DNA from: Deltaproteobacteria bacterium SG8_13
Lineage (GTDB): Bacteria; Desulfobacterota; Desulfobacteria; Desulfobacterales; SG8-13
Assembly (NCBI GenBank): GCA_001303025.1
Contig: LJNK01000017.1
Span: forward strand, 62,001 to 126,000
Length of the DNA: 64,000 nt
Reading direction: 5' to 3'
Shown here: positions 26,124 through 35,591 of the stretch, in pieces
Layout of the letters: the number at the start of each line of letters is the position of its first letter
Position numbering within the stretch: position 1 is the first letter of the stretch
Translations under genes and position numbers: made by a program
Notes under the pieces: generated by a model
The model's input: the letters and a program-made list of their open reading frames with translations, nothing else
What the model was told of the DNA's origin: nothing
Databases searched by the model: none

Positions 26124-27419
26124 TTACATGATTTCAAATCCTCTTTCCCCGTGGAAGGCACTGTCCAGCCCTTCAATTTCATTTTCTTTATCCACGCGCA
26201 ATCCGCCGGTTATCATCTTGGTGGCAAAAACGACCACCACGGTGGCAACGGCTGTGTAGACGATGGTGGCGACGATGGAGACCAGTTGGATCCACACCTG
26301 TTTGGGATTGCCGAAAAATAGGCCGGCGGCGCCTTCCGTAACGGCCGGATTGGCGAAAAGCCCGGTGGCCAGGGCGCCCCAGATACCGCACATGCCGTGA
26401 ACCCCGAAGGCGTCCAGGGAATCGTCATAACCGATCTTGTTTTTCAGCACCGCCACGCTGAAATAGCCGAGCAGACCGGCCACGACCCCGATCACCAGCG
26501 AAGCCGGCATGGTGACGAAACCGGCCGCGGGTGTGATGGCCACCAGTCCGGCCACCACCCCTGAGGCCAGCCCCAGCAGGGTCGGCTTGCGGCTGGCTGT
26601 CCACTCGGCGAACATCCATGCCAGGGCGCCGGCAGCCGCCGAGGTGTTGGTCACCAGAAACGCCGATCCGGCGACCCCGTCGGCGGCAAGCTCGCTGCCG
26701 GCGTTGAAACCGAACCACCCGAACCAGAGCAAGGCGGCCCCCAGGGCCGTCAGGGTGATGCTGGAGGGAAACATGGCTTCCTTGCCGTAGCCGATCCGTT
26801 TGCCCACCATCAATGACAATACGAGCCCGGCCACACCGGCGTTGATGTGAACCACGGTACCGCCGGCAAAATCGAGAGCGCCCATGCTGCCCATCCAGCC
26901 GCCTCCCCATACCCAGTGGGCGATGGGGGAATAGACAACGGTCAGCCACAGGACGGCAAATACGATCCAGGCGGAAAATTTCATCCGATCGACGATCGAA
27001 CCGAGCACCAGGGCCACGGTGATGCAGGCGAAGGTCATCTGAAACAGCGCGAACACCACCGTGGGGATGCTGCCCGAGACGCTGTCGACCCCGATGCCGT
27101 TCATGAAAATGTAGTTCAGTCCGCCGACGATCCCTCCCTTATCGGGCCCGAAAGCCAGCGTGTAGCCCCACAACACCCAGATCACACTGCCCAGGCAGTA
27201 GGAAACGAACGTCATGGCAAAGGTGTTCAGCAGATTTTTGTAGCGGGACATTCCGCCGTAAAAAAGCGCCAGCCCGGCCGGCGTCATCATCATCACCAGC
27301 GCGGTGGCCACGATGATCCAGGCCGTGTCGCCGGTGTCGATGCCGTCGGCTGCCCATGCCGCTGAAAGCGGTAAGAGAGTAAAAAGTGCGGTTAGCATCC
27401 AGAATTTTCTGCTCAGCAT
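26124..27419 (-). CDS. amtB: ammonium transporter
   Basis: Amt/Rh-family ammonium channel of 431 residues. A cleavable signal peptide (1-23, ending AWA) is typical of bacterial AmtB. Eleven transmembrane helices follow. Family signatures include PAGLALFYGGMSRYKN near the start, DFAGGTVVHINAGVAGL in the middle with one pore histidine, and the DDSLDAFGVHGMCGIWGALATG block with the second pore histidine. Trimeric in the inner membrane and normally plugged by GlnK/PII when ammonium is plentiful; the PII gene follows at once. AGGAGGCC precedes the ATG. Cotranscribed with glnD upstream, 131 bases away. Confidence 0.96.
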   Translation of the reverse strand: MLSRKFWMLTALFTLLPLSAAWAADGIDTGDTAWIIVATALVMMMTPAGLALFYGGMSRYKNLLNTFAMTFVSYCLGSVIWVLWGYTLAFGPDKGGIVGGLNYIFMNGIGVDSVSGSIPTVVFALFQMTFACITVALVLGSIVDRMKFSAWIVFAVLWLTVVYSPIAHWVWGGGWMGSMGALDFAGGTVVHINAGVAGLVLSLMVGKRIGYGKEAMFPSSITLTALGAALLWFGWFGFNAGSELAADGVAGSAFLVTNTSAAAGALAWMFAEWTASRKPTLLGLASGVVAGLVAITPAAGFVTMPASLVIGVVAGLLGYFSVAVLKNKIGYDDSLDAFGVHGMCGIWGALATGLFANPAVTEGAAGLFFGNPKQVWIQLVSIVATIVYTAVATVVVVFATKMITGGLRVDKENEIEGLDSAFHGERGFEIM

Positions 27420-27550
27420 GAAAGATGGCCTCCTTTTATTCAGAGTTGGATTCCGGCTGTGTGCCGAAATCTTTTGTTATGGATTTCCTGCGGGGTTTCG
27501 ATGGGCCGGCCGGCCAAAACTTCATCCACAGATCCCCTGTATCTCTTGAT

Positions 27551-30184
27551 TCAGCCCGGTACGTCGGGCAGCAGTCGCTCTCCGACAGCCGCTCGAATCT
27601 CCTCCTCCTGCTCGGGGCGGTCTACCTTCTGTCCGTCGAAATCGCGCACGTAAAACACGTCGACCACCTGGTCGACCTTTGTGGCGATCTTTGCTACCCA
27701 GATGTCCAGCTGGCAGCGGTACAGCGCGTCGGTGATGTTGAACAGCAGCCCCGGGTAGTCATCGGTGAATACCTCGACGATAGTGAAAAAACTCGAACTG
27801 CTGTTGTCCACCACGATGCGGTGGGGGCGTCTGGCCGGGGGCCTTTTGCGTCGCCGGATCCCGGTCAGTTTGTTGCGCAGGGCGGTGGCCAGATCCAGGG
27901 TGCCGTCCAGGGCCGCGTTCAGGTTGTCTGCCGCCCGCACCCAGCGTTCTTCCTCGAACAACTTGTCCGGCGGCGGCCGGACTTCGAAGATGTCCATGGC
28001 AATTTGGTTTCGCCAGGTGAAGATTTGGGCATCGACGATATCGATATTGTTGAGGGTGAAGACCCCTGCAATGCTGGAAAATAGCCCGGGTCGGTCCTTG
28101 GCACAGATCTTGACGGTCCGGGTATCGGAATGCGCCGAGCGGGTGACATCCCACACGAAATCCTTTTCGCCGAGTCGTCGATACCGCCGGATGTCCTCGA
28201 GGATCTGATCGGTGGTTGCGTACAACAGGTACCGCGGGGACAACACCTCCAGGATCGGCGCTATTTCCTCGCGCTCCTGTTCGGACACGGCTGCCTCCAG
28301 CGCCCGGTCGATCTTGTTTTTCGAGTCCGCCACCGCCTCTCGAGATGCCAGCTCGCCTTTCTCGAGGATATTGAGCACCTTGAGGAAAAAATCCCGCAGC
28401 AACGATGCGGTCCAGTCGTTCCAGGCGTTCGGTCCGGTAGACATGCAATCGGCCACCGTCAGCAGGTAGAGCATCTTCAATCGTTGGGGATCTACGATCT
28501 CCCGGGCACAGAGGATGGCGGTTTCTTCGTCGTGTATGTCCCTGCGTGTCGCGGTTTTGATCAAAAAAAGATGTTTTTCCACCAGGAAGCGGACCGTGTC
28601 GATATCTTTTGCCCGCATCCCCTTGTCCGTGAGAATGCGCTCGGCCAGCTGCCCGCCGGAGATGGAGTGATCATCTTCGCCGGCCCCTTTGCCGATATCG
28701 TGCAGCAGCGCCGCCCAGAGCAGCGGTTTCCGGTTTTTCAAGTCCTTGTATATCCTGCCGTAGAGCTGTTCCATTTCCGATTCACTTTGACCGAAATTCT
28801 TCAACGTCTGCACCGTGCGCAGCAGGTGCTTGTCAACCGGGTACAGGTGATACTCATCGTACTGGATGCGATTGGTCACCTCGTGAAACGCAGGGATGAA
28901 ACGCTCCAGAAAGCCGGTGTTGAGCATTTCCCTGAGCACGTTGAATGTCGGGGACGGAGAAACCAGGATCCGCTCGAAGGCTTTCACGGTTTCGGGAGCA
29001 TTGGCGAAATTCGTATCGATCCGGTGCCCGAACTCCTGGACAATCCGCTTGGCCTCCGGGCTCAACGGTATTTTAAGCCGCAGACTTTCCTGGAAGACCA
29101 GAATCATAAGTTCCGGACGCTTGAGCACCGTTTCGGGTGAGGCAAAGTCGAGCATTTCCCGGTTTACGGCCAACCCGTCGATGCGCGTTTTTTTGGAAGG
29201 CCTTTTGCGGGGTTTTCCCCGGGTGATGTACCCCATCTCATAGAGAAACATCAGATGCTGCTGTTTGATAAATCCCATATGCCCATGCAGTACGCCCAGA
29301 AAATGCTCCACCGGCTGCAATCCGTTGGTTTTTTTGTATTCGAGCACTTCGGCCACCCGAAGCTGGTTTTCAAAGTGCAGCTGGTCGCACTTGCGACCGC
29401 AGATCAGGTGCAGATGGTTGCGAACCTGCCATATGAACTGCAGCGCTTGATTTAAACGCCGGTATTCATCGTGGGAAAGCTTGCCGAAGTATTCCAGGTC
29501 CCGTCGGTTTTCATACTTGTACTGAATCCGCGCCAGCCACAGCATGGTGTGGTAATCCCTCAACCCGCCTCCGCCTTCTTTCAGGTTCGGTTCCAGGCGA
29601 TAGGTGGAATCACCGTATTGCAGGTGCCGCTGCCGATTGCTTTCGATCAGCCAGGTCACGACCTTGCCGGATTTGCGGGACAGGATCTTGCGGTGCAGTC
29701 GTTCTTTCAGTTCCGAGTAGAGCGGGGACATGCCACACACGAACCGAGCATCGAGCAGCGGCGTCAGGATTTCATAATCCTTGGCCGCCAGGCTCATGCA
29801 CTCCTTCAATGTGCGTGTGGCGTAGCCCACATCCAATCCGATGTCCCACAACGGATAAACGATTTCGCGAATGAGGTCCTCGGCGTCTCTGGAAATTTTT
29901 TTCTGGAATAAAAACAGCAGATCGACGTCCGAATGCACGCACTGTTCACCGCGGCCATAGCCTCCCAGGGCGATAAACGCATAAGGGTTCTGACTGATCC
30001 CGATCCGGGGACCGACCTCGCTGTTTTCGAATTGCTCCCTGAAATATTCATCCAGGATCCGGGTGTGCTGCGTAAGGAAGCCGGCCACCGCTCCTTTCTG
30101 AAAAGAGGCGATCAGATCGTCACGCCTTTTCTGCAGCAGGGCGGCGGCATTTTCATAAAGGTTTTGTCGTCTCTTTACCTGCAC
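27551..30184 (-). CDS. glnD: [protein-PII] uridylyltransferase / uridylyl-removing enzyme
   Basis: Nitrogen sensor of 877 residues that uridylylates PII when glutamine is low and removes UMP when it is high. Domain order is complete: nucleotidyltransferase (GGYGRGEQCVHSDVDLLFL at about 95), helical linker, HD phosphohydrolase (LLHDIGKGAGEDDHS, about 490), and two C-terminal ACT domains (KDRPGLFSSIAGVF and TDDYPGLLFNITDAL) that sense glutamine. It is the first gene of the minus-strand glnD-amtB-glnB-glnA series, with a perfect sigma-54 promoter 40 bases upstream. Placing glnD at the head of an operon with its own substrate and the targets of that substrate is compact and logical. Confidence 0.96.
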   Translation of the reverse strand: MQVKRRQNLYENAAALLQKRRDDLIASFQKGAVAGFLTQHTRILDEYFREQFENSEVGPRIGISQNPYAFIALGGYGRGEQCVHSDVDLLFLFQKKISRDAEDLIREIVYPLWDIGLDVGYATRTLKECMSLAAKDYEILTPLLDARFVCGMSPLYSELKERLHRKILSRKSGKVVTWLIESNRQRHLQYGDSTYRLEPNLKEGGGGLRDYHTMLWLARIQYKYENRRDLEYFGKLSHDEYRRLNQALQFIWQVRNHLHLICGRKCDQLHFENQLRVAEVLEYKKTNGLQPVEHFLGVLHGHMGFIKQQHLMFLYEMGYITRGKPRKRPSKKTRIDGLAVNREMLDFASPETVLKRPELMILVFQESLRLKIPLSPEAKRIVQEFGHRIDTNFANAPETVKAFERILVSPSPTFNVLREMLNTGFLERFIPAFHEVTNRIQYDEYHLYPVDKHLLRTVQTLKNFGQSESEMEQLYGRIYKDLKNRKPLLWAALLHDIGKGAGEDDHSISGGQLAERILTDKGMRAKDIDTVRFLVEKHLFLIKTATRRDIHDEETAILCAREIVDPQRLKMLYLLTVADCMSTGPNAWNDWTASLLRDFFLKVLNILEKGELASREAVADSKNKIDRALEAAVSEQEREEIAPILEVLSPRYLLYATTDQILEDIRRYRRLGEKDFVWDVTRSAHSDTRTVKICAKDRPGLFSSIAGVFTLNNIDIVDAQIFTWRNQIAMDIFEVRPPPDKLFEEERWVRAADNLNAALDGTLDLATALRNKLTGIRRRKRPPARRPHRIVVDNSSSSFFTIVEVFTDDYPGLLFNITDALYRCQLDIWVAKIATKVDQVVDVFYVRDFDGQKVDRPEQEEEIRAAVGERLLPDVPG

Positions 30185-30223
30185 ACCGTTCTCCTCGAAT
30201 CGATAATTTGACCCACCTTACAT

Positions 30224-30239
30224 TGCAACCTGCGTGCCA
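30224..30239 (-). promoter_or_regulatory. sigma-54 promoter of the glnD-amtB-glnB-glnA operon
   Basis: On the minus strand TGGCAC-GCAGG-TTGCA is a full consensus match, 40 bases before the glnD start. NtrC- or NifA-type activation is expected; no clear enhancer was identified. Confidence 0.85.
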
Positions 30240-30393
30240 TCGAGTCATTGTGTTCGAACTGCCTGAATTTACATACACAATAAATATGGCTGCAGGCTGT
30301 CCGGAAAACCGGAGGCACTACAAAATTGTCACAAATCGCCCCCAAAAGAAACAATTTTGTATGGGAGTGAAAAAAGCGAAATCGACCGGCTGT

Positions 30394-33264
30394 CTATGCG
30401 GCCGGGAAGAACTCGGACCAGATTCGGGTCACGGCCGCCTGCAGCCGCTGCACACGCTGCAGCGATACCCGGGCAGGCTGCTGCTGCAATCCCAGCCGGT
30501 GAGCCATGGCACGGTAGATGAGATAGGCATGCTTGAGTCGGTGGGCACTGATTTCGTTGATCACGCCGGTTTCCAGCAGGGTTTGGATCAGGCGAACATT
30601 GTCGGTCCACTCCAGCAGCTGGGGGTGCGCATGGGATGTAAGCAGCACCAGGTATTGGACCAAAAATTCGATATCGACGATTCCGCCAACGGATTGCTTC
30701 AGATCAAAAAGATCCGGTTCCGGCTTCAGCAGCTCGCGTCGCATCCGCTGGCGCATTTGAAAGACTTCTTTGCGCAGTTTTTCCTCGTCTCGAGGCACGG
30801 CCAGCACTTCTTTGCGAATCTGTCCGAAGTGCTGCATGAGCCGCAAGTCGCCGCCCACAGCCCGGGCGCGTATCAATGCCTGATGTTCCCAGGTCCAGGC
30901 CTCGTGGAGCTGATAATCCCGGAATCCTTCGATGTGGCTGACCAGGATGCCGGAACTGCCGCTCGGGCGCAGGCGCATGTCGGTATCATATAGTGTGCCG
31001 ACCCGAGTCGATGCCGTAAGGATATGAATGACCCGCTGTCCCAGGCGTGCAAAAAACTGGCTGTTTTCAATCGGCCGATCGGTTTCGAAGGTCTGTCCCT
31101 CCGCTCCCGCATGAAGAAATACCAGGTCCAGGTCGGAGTCATAACCGAGCTCGAGGCCGCCGAGCTTACCGTAGGCGATAACGGCAAATCCCCTGCCGGT
31201 GGACCGTTGACCGGACAGCTCACACACCGGAAGTCCGTGTTTGGCGCTCAGGTATTTCCAGGCCAGATCCAGCACCTCTTTCAGGGCCACCTCGGCGATA
31301 TCGGACAGGTGATCGCTGACCCGCATCAGCGCCAGTACCTCGGTGACGTCGGCGGCGGCCACCCGCAAGACGTTGACCTGCTTGAAAACGCGCAATTCCT
31401 CCATCTGCAGCTCCAGGTCGTCGGGCAGCCGCTCGAGTCGCTGCCGGATTTCCTCCTGCAGCGACTGCCGGGATGGAGGCGAGTAGAGGGTGCGTGGATC
31501 CAGCAGTTCGTCCAACAGCAAGGGGTGGCGGGACAAAAAGGTTGCCAGCAGCGAGCTGGCGCTCACCAGGCGGACCAGGTGAACCAGGGAGTTGGTATTT
31601 TCCAGCAGCAGCGCCAGGTAGGATACCCGGCCTTCGATGGCTTTGAGCAGGTCCAGGATACGGTCGAGCGTGGGCACGGGATTTGCGCATTCGCCCGTGG
31701 ATCGGAGCAGCAGCGGAACCAGCCGGGCGAGTCGATCCCGGCCCTCCTGACCCATAGACCGCAGGGCCGGATCACTGCGAAAAGATTCGATGAGCGCCAG
31801 CGCCTCGCCGGGGTTGTCAAATCCGGCTTCGGCCAGGATTTTTTCCCGTTGGTCCGGCTCGGATTCACCCAGCCAGAAGTCGGCGGGGATGCGACGATCG
31901 GCGTCCTCCGACTCTTCTTCGGCCGATTGCAGCAGCATTGCGAAGTGGTGGTGGACGATATTGCGGTGCTCCTGCAGCCGGGCCTCGAACGTCTTCTGAT
32001 CGCTGAAACCCATGGCGTGTGCCAGGCGCAGCCGATCCGGCCCTTCGTCCGGGACCCTGTGGGTCTGCTGATCGGCAACCTGCTGCAGGCGATTTTCGAG
32101 GATACGCAAAAATGTATACGCCTGGCCCAGTTCATAGGATACGCTACGCGGGATAACCCCTGCCTGTGCGAGAATCGTCAGCACCTTCAGCAAGCTGCGC
32201 TCCTGGAGGGTGGAAACGACTCCGCCGCGGATCAGCTGAAAAACCTGGGCGAAAAATTCGATCTCCCGAATCCCTCCCCGGCCGAGCTTGATGTCGTTTT
32301 CCATCCCCTTGCGGCGAATCTCCAGGTTGATTTTCTGCTTCATTTTCCGCAGGGACTCAAAGGCGCCGAAATCGAGATAGCGGCGGTAGACAAAGGGATT
32401 GAGCCGATTCAGCAGATCACTGCCGGCGGTTTTGTCACCGGCGACCACCCGTGCCTTGATCCAGGCATAGCGCTCCCACTCCCTGCCCTGCAGCGCGTAG
32501 TATTGTTCCATGGCCTCGAAGTTCATGGCGATCGGGCCGTTCTCGCCAAACGGACGCAGGCGCATGTCGACCCGAAACACGATTCCGTCGGCAGTTTTGC
32601 GGCCGAGCACCTGAAGCAAACGGCGGCTCAGGCGTGAAAAGTACGCCTCACTGCTGATGTTTTCCTTGTTCCCGGCAGTCATACCGGCTTCCGGGTAGGC
32701 GAAAACCAGGTCGATGTCCGAAGAAAAGTTCAGTTCCTTCCCGCCGAGCTTGCCCATACCGATTACCACCAGCTGCTGCTCGCCGCCGCCCTCCCCCATC
32801 GGAGGACCGAAGCGGCTGCGAAGCCATCGGTGAAGCAGCCCGAGGCTCACGTCGATACACGCATCGGCCAAACGGGTCATATCGTCCATGGTTTCGGCCA
32901 GGTCGGCGCGGCCGGAAAGATCCCGCCAGGCGATGCGCACCATTTCGCGGCGGCGAAACCGCCGAAGCACAGCGGCCAGCTGCTCTTCGCTTTCAACCTC
33001 GTCGGCCTGCTGTTCCAATCGGCGCCGGGCTTCTTCACCGCTGTATGAACGGGCCAGATCACCGCTTTCAATCAGATCGGCGAGCATCGCCGGTGCCTGA
33101 ATACAGCTGCGGGAGATGAATTCACTGAAGGGAAACACCTGTGCGCAGTCTTCTTTGAACTGTTTTTCGTCCGCAAAGGCGATCTGCGCCGATTCGGCCG
33201 CATTCTGCAGACTTTGCCACTGCTGGGAAAATGGTTCGGTCAGTTCGGGCGGGAGAGGCTTCAT
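30394..33264 (-). CDS. glnE: bifunctional glutamine synthetase adenylyltransferase/adenylyl-removase
   Basis: Controls GlnA by adding or removing AMP; 956 residues, the usual length. Two nucleotidyltransferase domains are visible: the N-terminal adenylyl-removing site GMGKLGGKELNFSSDIDLVF (about 170) and the C-terminal adenylylating site GKLGGLELGYDSDLDLVF (about 690), each with the GG...D.D catalytic pattern. PII and glutamine set the direction. The target loop [11 protein letters not shown] is present in GlnA here. The gene is on the minus strand, about 200 bases upstream of glnD, and 19 bases downstream of an unassigned gene with which it may be cotranscribed. Confidence 0.96.
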   Translation of the reverse strand: MKPLPPELTEPFSQQWQSLQNAAESAQIAFADEKQFKEDCAQVFPFSEFISRSCIQAPAMLADLIESGDLARSYSGEEARRRLEQQADEVESEEQLAAVLRRFRRREMVRIAWRDLSGRADLAETMDDMTRLADACIDVSLGLLHRWLRSRFGPPMGEGGGEQQLVVIGMGKLGGKELNFSSDIDLVFAYPEAGMTAGNKENISSEAYFSRLSRRLLQVLGRKTADGIVFRVDMRLRPFGENGPIAMNFEAMEQYYALQGREWERYAWIKARVVAGDKTAGSDLLNRLNPFVYRRYLDFGAFESLRKMKQKINLEIRRKGMENDIKLGRGGIREIEFFAQVFQLIRGGVVSTLQERSLLKVLTILAQAGVIPRSVSYELGQAYTFLRILENRLQQVADQQTHRVPDEGPDRLRLAHAMGFSDQKTFEARLQEHRNIVHHHFAMLLQSAEEESEDADRRIPADFWLGESEPDQREKILAEAGFDNPGEALALIESFRSDPALRSMGQEGRDRLARLVPLLLRSTGECANPVPTLDRILDLLKAIEGRVSYLALLLENTNSLVHLVRLVSASSLLATFLSRHPLLLDELLDPRTLYSPPSRQSLQEEIRQRLERLPDDLELQMEELRVFKQVNVLRVAAADVTEVLALMRVSDHLSDIAEVALKEVLDLAWKYLSAKHGLPVCELSGQRSTGRGFAVIAYGKLGGLELGYDSDLDLVFLHAGAEGQTFETDRPIENSQFFARLGQRVIHILTASTRVGTLYDTDMRLRPSGSSGILVSHIEGFRDYQLHEAWTWEHQALIRARAVGGDLRLMQHFGQIRKEVLAVPRDEEKLRKEVFQMRQRMRRELLKPEPDLFDLKQSVGGIVDIEFLVQYLVLLTSHAHPQLLEWTDNVRLIQTLLETGVINEISAHRLKHAYLIYRAMAHRLGLQQQPARVSLQRVQRLQAAVTRIWSEFFPAA

Positions 33265-33283
33265 GGGATAAGGCCCGCCAGGC

Positions 33284-34024
33284 CTACAGCATGTTGATGC
33301 GGCCCTGCCGGATCAGGCTCAGCGCGCCTTGGACCTGTTCGGGCTGGCTCAATGTAAAAAAGGAATAGCCGAACTTGTCCAGTTCTACCCTGATTCCGGC
33401 GGTCTGCTTGAAGGATTCGGGTGTTCCTCGAACCGTTATTCGAAGGGATTTGTCCTGGGGTTGAATTTTGACGGTCCAGAAAATCTCTGGCGTTTCGTCG
33501 AATTTGGCCGCGCGGGGCTCATAGCAGAGCTCTCCGGGGAACTCTTTTCTGACCTCGGAAAGCAGTTGTTCCCCCAAAGAGCGCATCTCGGCCGGCAGTT
33601 CGCTTAAAAACAGTTTGTCACCGGTGGAAAGCGCGTTGGACAGCTCGATTTCAGAGGTGTTTTCGGCTTTCGCAGGTGCGGCGGCGAGCGGCGCCTTCGG
33701 ACGAAATTCCCGGGATTTGCCCTTTCGTGCCGCCGCCGGTGCAGCGGCTGCGGTCTTCACCGCTCTTACGGTCTCTCCGCTGAGCAGGATCACCTGGTCG
33801 GTGCTGCCGATATTCAACAGCCGGCTGGCATTCGGATCAAAGGTCAGGCTTTGCGTCTGCAGGTCGTAGTCGAAGGTGGATTCGAGCAGCAGCACGCTGA
33901 AGGGCCCCGATGTGGAATTGCACTCCCCCAAGGTGGCGGCTTCCTCGGGTTTCAATGTCGCCTTCCACAATCCCTGTTCGATACGTTTGGCCCCGTCGAT
34001 GGTGATCGTTACTTTCAGTCCCAT
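33284..34024 (-). CDS. hypothetical protein
   Basis: Unrecognised protein of 246 residues from ATG 34024 (GGAG upstream); the track start 34078 has no ribosome-binding site. No signal peptide or membrane helix is seen. An N-terminal strand-rich domain (1-95) is linked by an Ala/Pro/Lys-rich segment (about 100-140, AAAAPAAARKGKS) to a second domain (150-246). The second domain has strand-rich stretches such as FWTVKIQPQDKSLRITVRG and ends QGALSLIRQGRINML. The two-domain, flexible-linker design suggests a binding or scaffold protein. It lies 19 bases upstream of glnE in the same direction. No function is proposed. Confidence 0.7.
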   Translation of the reverse strand: MGLKVTITIDGAKRIEQGLWKATLKPEEAATLGECNSTSGPFSVLLLESTFDYDLQTQSLTFDPNASRLLNIGSTDQVILLSGETVRAVKTAAAAPAAARKGKSREFRPKAPLAAAPAKAENTSEIELSNALSTGDKLFLSELPAEMRSLGEQLLSEVRKEFPGELCYEPRAAKFDETPEIFWTVKIQPQDKSLRITVRGTPESFKQTAGIRVELDKFGYSFFTLSQPEQVQGALSLIRQGRINML

Positions 34025-34407
34025 AGTTTGTGTCTCCGGATCACTGGCGCTGTAAAAATAGGCTTTCAGGCCGGCCATGGTGCAGCGACGACATGACGAC
34101 CTGCTGCTATCGGATTTTTCTTATCCCATGTCGGGCCTAAAATCAACTGCTCAAGAGGGTTGATCCCATTTTTCACAACGCCGGGGCAACCGGTGCCCGA
34201 CAGCATTTCCTTACACTTTTGGAAATAAAACGCCCCGAATTTTACAAAAATGTAAGGTCGGATCGACATGGCCGTGACCCCGGCCGTGTCACCGGGGGAC
34301 GAATCGATCCGGGCAGCCGGAGGCAAACCGGCCGAACACAACCATTTGCCGACCGCAAAAGCGTCGGCAGGTCACACGATACCGCCCCGCTGTCTATTGC
34401 CCATCAA

Positions 34408-34423
34408 TGGCACAGCTATTGCT
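34408..34423 (+). promoter_or_regulatory. sigma-54 promoter of the glutamine amidotransferase gene
   Basis: TGGCAC-AGCTA-TTGCT matches the consensus fully, 161 bases before the coding start. It links this gene to nitrogen control (NifA or NtrC), though no AGTTAACA sites are near. Confidence 0.82.
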
Positions 34424-34458
34424 AATACACAAAGGCGGAGGCCTTCCGGGTCGGCTGG

Positions 34459-34483
34459 CCCGGGGTCGGACAGACACCCCGGG
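34459..34483 (+). promoter_or_regulatory. leader hairpin
   Basis: CCCGGGGT and ACCCCGGG form an 8-bp stem with a 9-base loop about 100 bases before the start codon, inside the presumed 5' leader. It could be a post-transcriptional element; no riboswitch class was recognised. Confidence 0.4.
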
Positions 34484-34584
34484 CGGCAACATTGTTCTGC
34501 TGCCGGCTACCCGGCCAAGCCAGGCTGCGGTGCCGCAAGCTCCTGGATCCGGAGCTTTGAGATCCATCGTAGCGGAAAGGACGC

Positions 34585-35328
34585 ATGAACCCGAGACTGC
34601 ACTACCTGCAGCATGTTGATTTCGAAGGACCGGGAACTATCCGCACCTGGGCGGAAGCCGCCGGATGCCGGTTCACCGGAAGCCGTCTGCACCGAAATGA
34701 TCCCCTGCCTTCCATGGAGAGCTTCGACTGGCTGGTGGTCATGGGCGGCCCGATGAATGTTTACGAAGAAACTCAATACCCGTGGCTGGCAAGAGAAAAG
34801 GCCTTCATCGGTCGGGCGATCGAACATAAAAAAGTGCTGCTCGGCATCTGCCTGGGCGCCCAACTGATTGCCGACGCGCTCGGTGCCCGGATATCTGAAA
34901 ACCGGCACAAAGAAATCGGCTGGTATCCGGTATACCGGATCCCCGCGCCGGGACAACTGCCGCAGGTATCGGCCCTTGCGGACACCTTCGAAGGTCTGCA
35001 TTGGCACGCGGACACCTTCGAGCTGCCCGAAGGGGCAGTGCACCTGGCGCGAAGCGAGGCTTGCGATAACCAGGCCTTTTTGTTCGGCGACCGCGTCCTG
35101 GGGCTTCAATTTCACCTTGAGATGACCGCTGAGGGACTGCAGCGCCTGGTGCAATTCTGCAGCCGCGACATCACCGGCAACCCGTATGTGCAGTCACCGG
35201 AAAAAATGCTGGCAAACCCGCTGCGGTTTCAACGGGCCAACCGTATACTGAAAGGGCTATTGGACGGCCTGGCCGCTGCAGATGCGGTCGGTTCCGCAAA
35301 TTCTATAAACGCGATTCAGCCTGACTAA
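34585..35328 (+). CDS. class I glutamine amidotransferase-like protein
   Basis: Cytoplasmic protein of 247 residues with a triad-type glutamine amidotransferase domain: nucleophile elbow GICLGAQLIA (Cys about 92) and LQFHLEMT histidine/glutamate pair (about 172-174), plus the oxyanion strand VVMGGPMNVYE. It resembles the free-standing GMP synthase-like glutaminase family, whose partners or substrates vary. A ribosome-binding site GGAAAGGAC precedes the ATG. A sigma-54 promoter and location beside nitrogen genes suggest a role in glutamine or gamma-glutamyl compound use under nitrogen limitation. It is not guaA, because the ATP-pyrophosphatase half is absent. Confidence 0.85.
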   Translation: MNPRLHYLQHVDFEGPGTIRTWAEAAGCRFTGSRLHRNDPLPSMESFDWLVVMGGPMNVYEETQYPWLAREKAFIGRAIEHKKVLLGICLGAQLIADALGARISENRHKEIGWYPVYRIPAPGQLPQVSALADTFEGLHWHADTFELPEGAVHLARSEACDNQAFLFGDRVLGLQFHLEMTAEGLQRLVQFCSRDITGNPYVQSPEKMLANPLRFQRANRILKGLLDGLAAADAVGSANSINAIQPD

Positions 35329-35408
35329 CATATTTCCTTGCAGGCTAAGCTGTAATTACACTGCCGGCCTCTCGCGGCCCGATTGGCGCCCATCCCGGAA
35401 GATAGCGC

Positions 35409-35437
35409 TTGACAAGAAACGAACGAAAATCTAATAG
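35409..35437 (+). promoter_or_regulatory. possible sigma-70 promoter for mvhD-metV-metF
   Basis: TTGACA, a 17-base spacer and TAATAG (weak -10) lie about 155 bases before the MvhD-like gene. Confidence 0.4.
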
Positions 35438-35591
35438 AAAACAGCCGCATCCGGACAAAGCCAAACCGGCACCGACCCTGGATATCGCTCCGGGAATTTG
35501 CTGCTGAATGCGTCTGCTTTCCCTTGCCGGGAAACGGCGCCTTTTTTTTCGCTGTCCGGCGGCTCTGACAACCAGACAGGGTTTACGAAAA

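Larger units (their letters stand above)
34025..34584. other. 560-base regulatory region before the glutamine amidotransferase gene
   Basis: No coding gene is supported. It contains a perfect sigma-54 promoter (34408), a GC-rich leader hairpin (34459-34483) and presumably the minus-strand promoter for 33284 and glnE. Confidence 0.6.

Noticed and set aside
31024-32637. 537-residue plus-strand ORF inside glnE
   Set aside because: It lies wholly opposite glnE, which has both catalytic nucleotidyltransferase motifs; the plus-strand product shows no domain.
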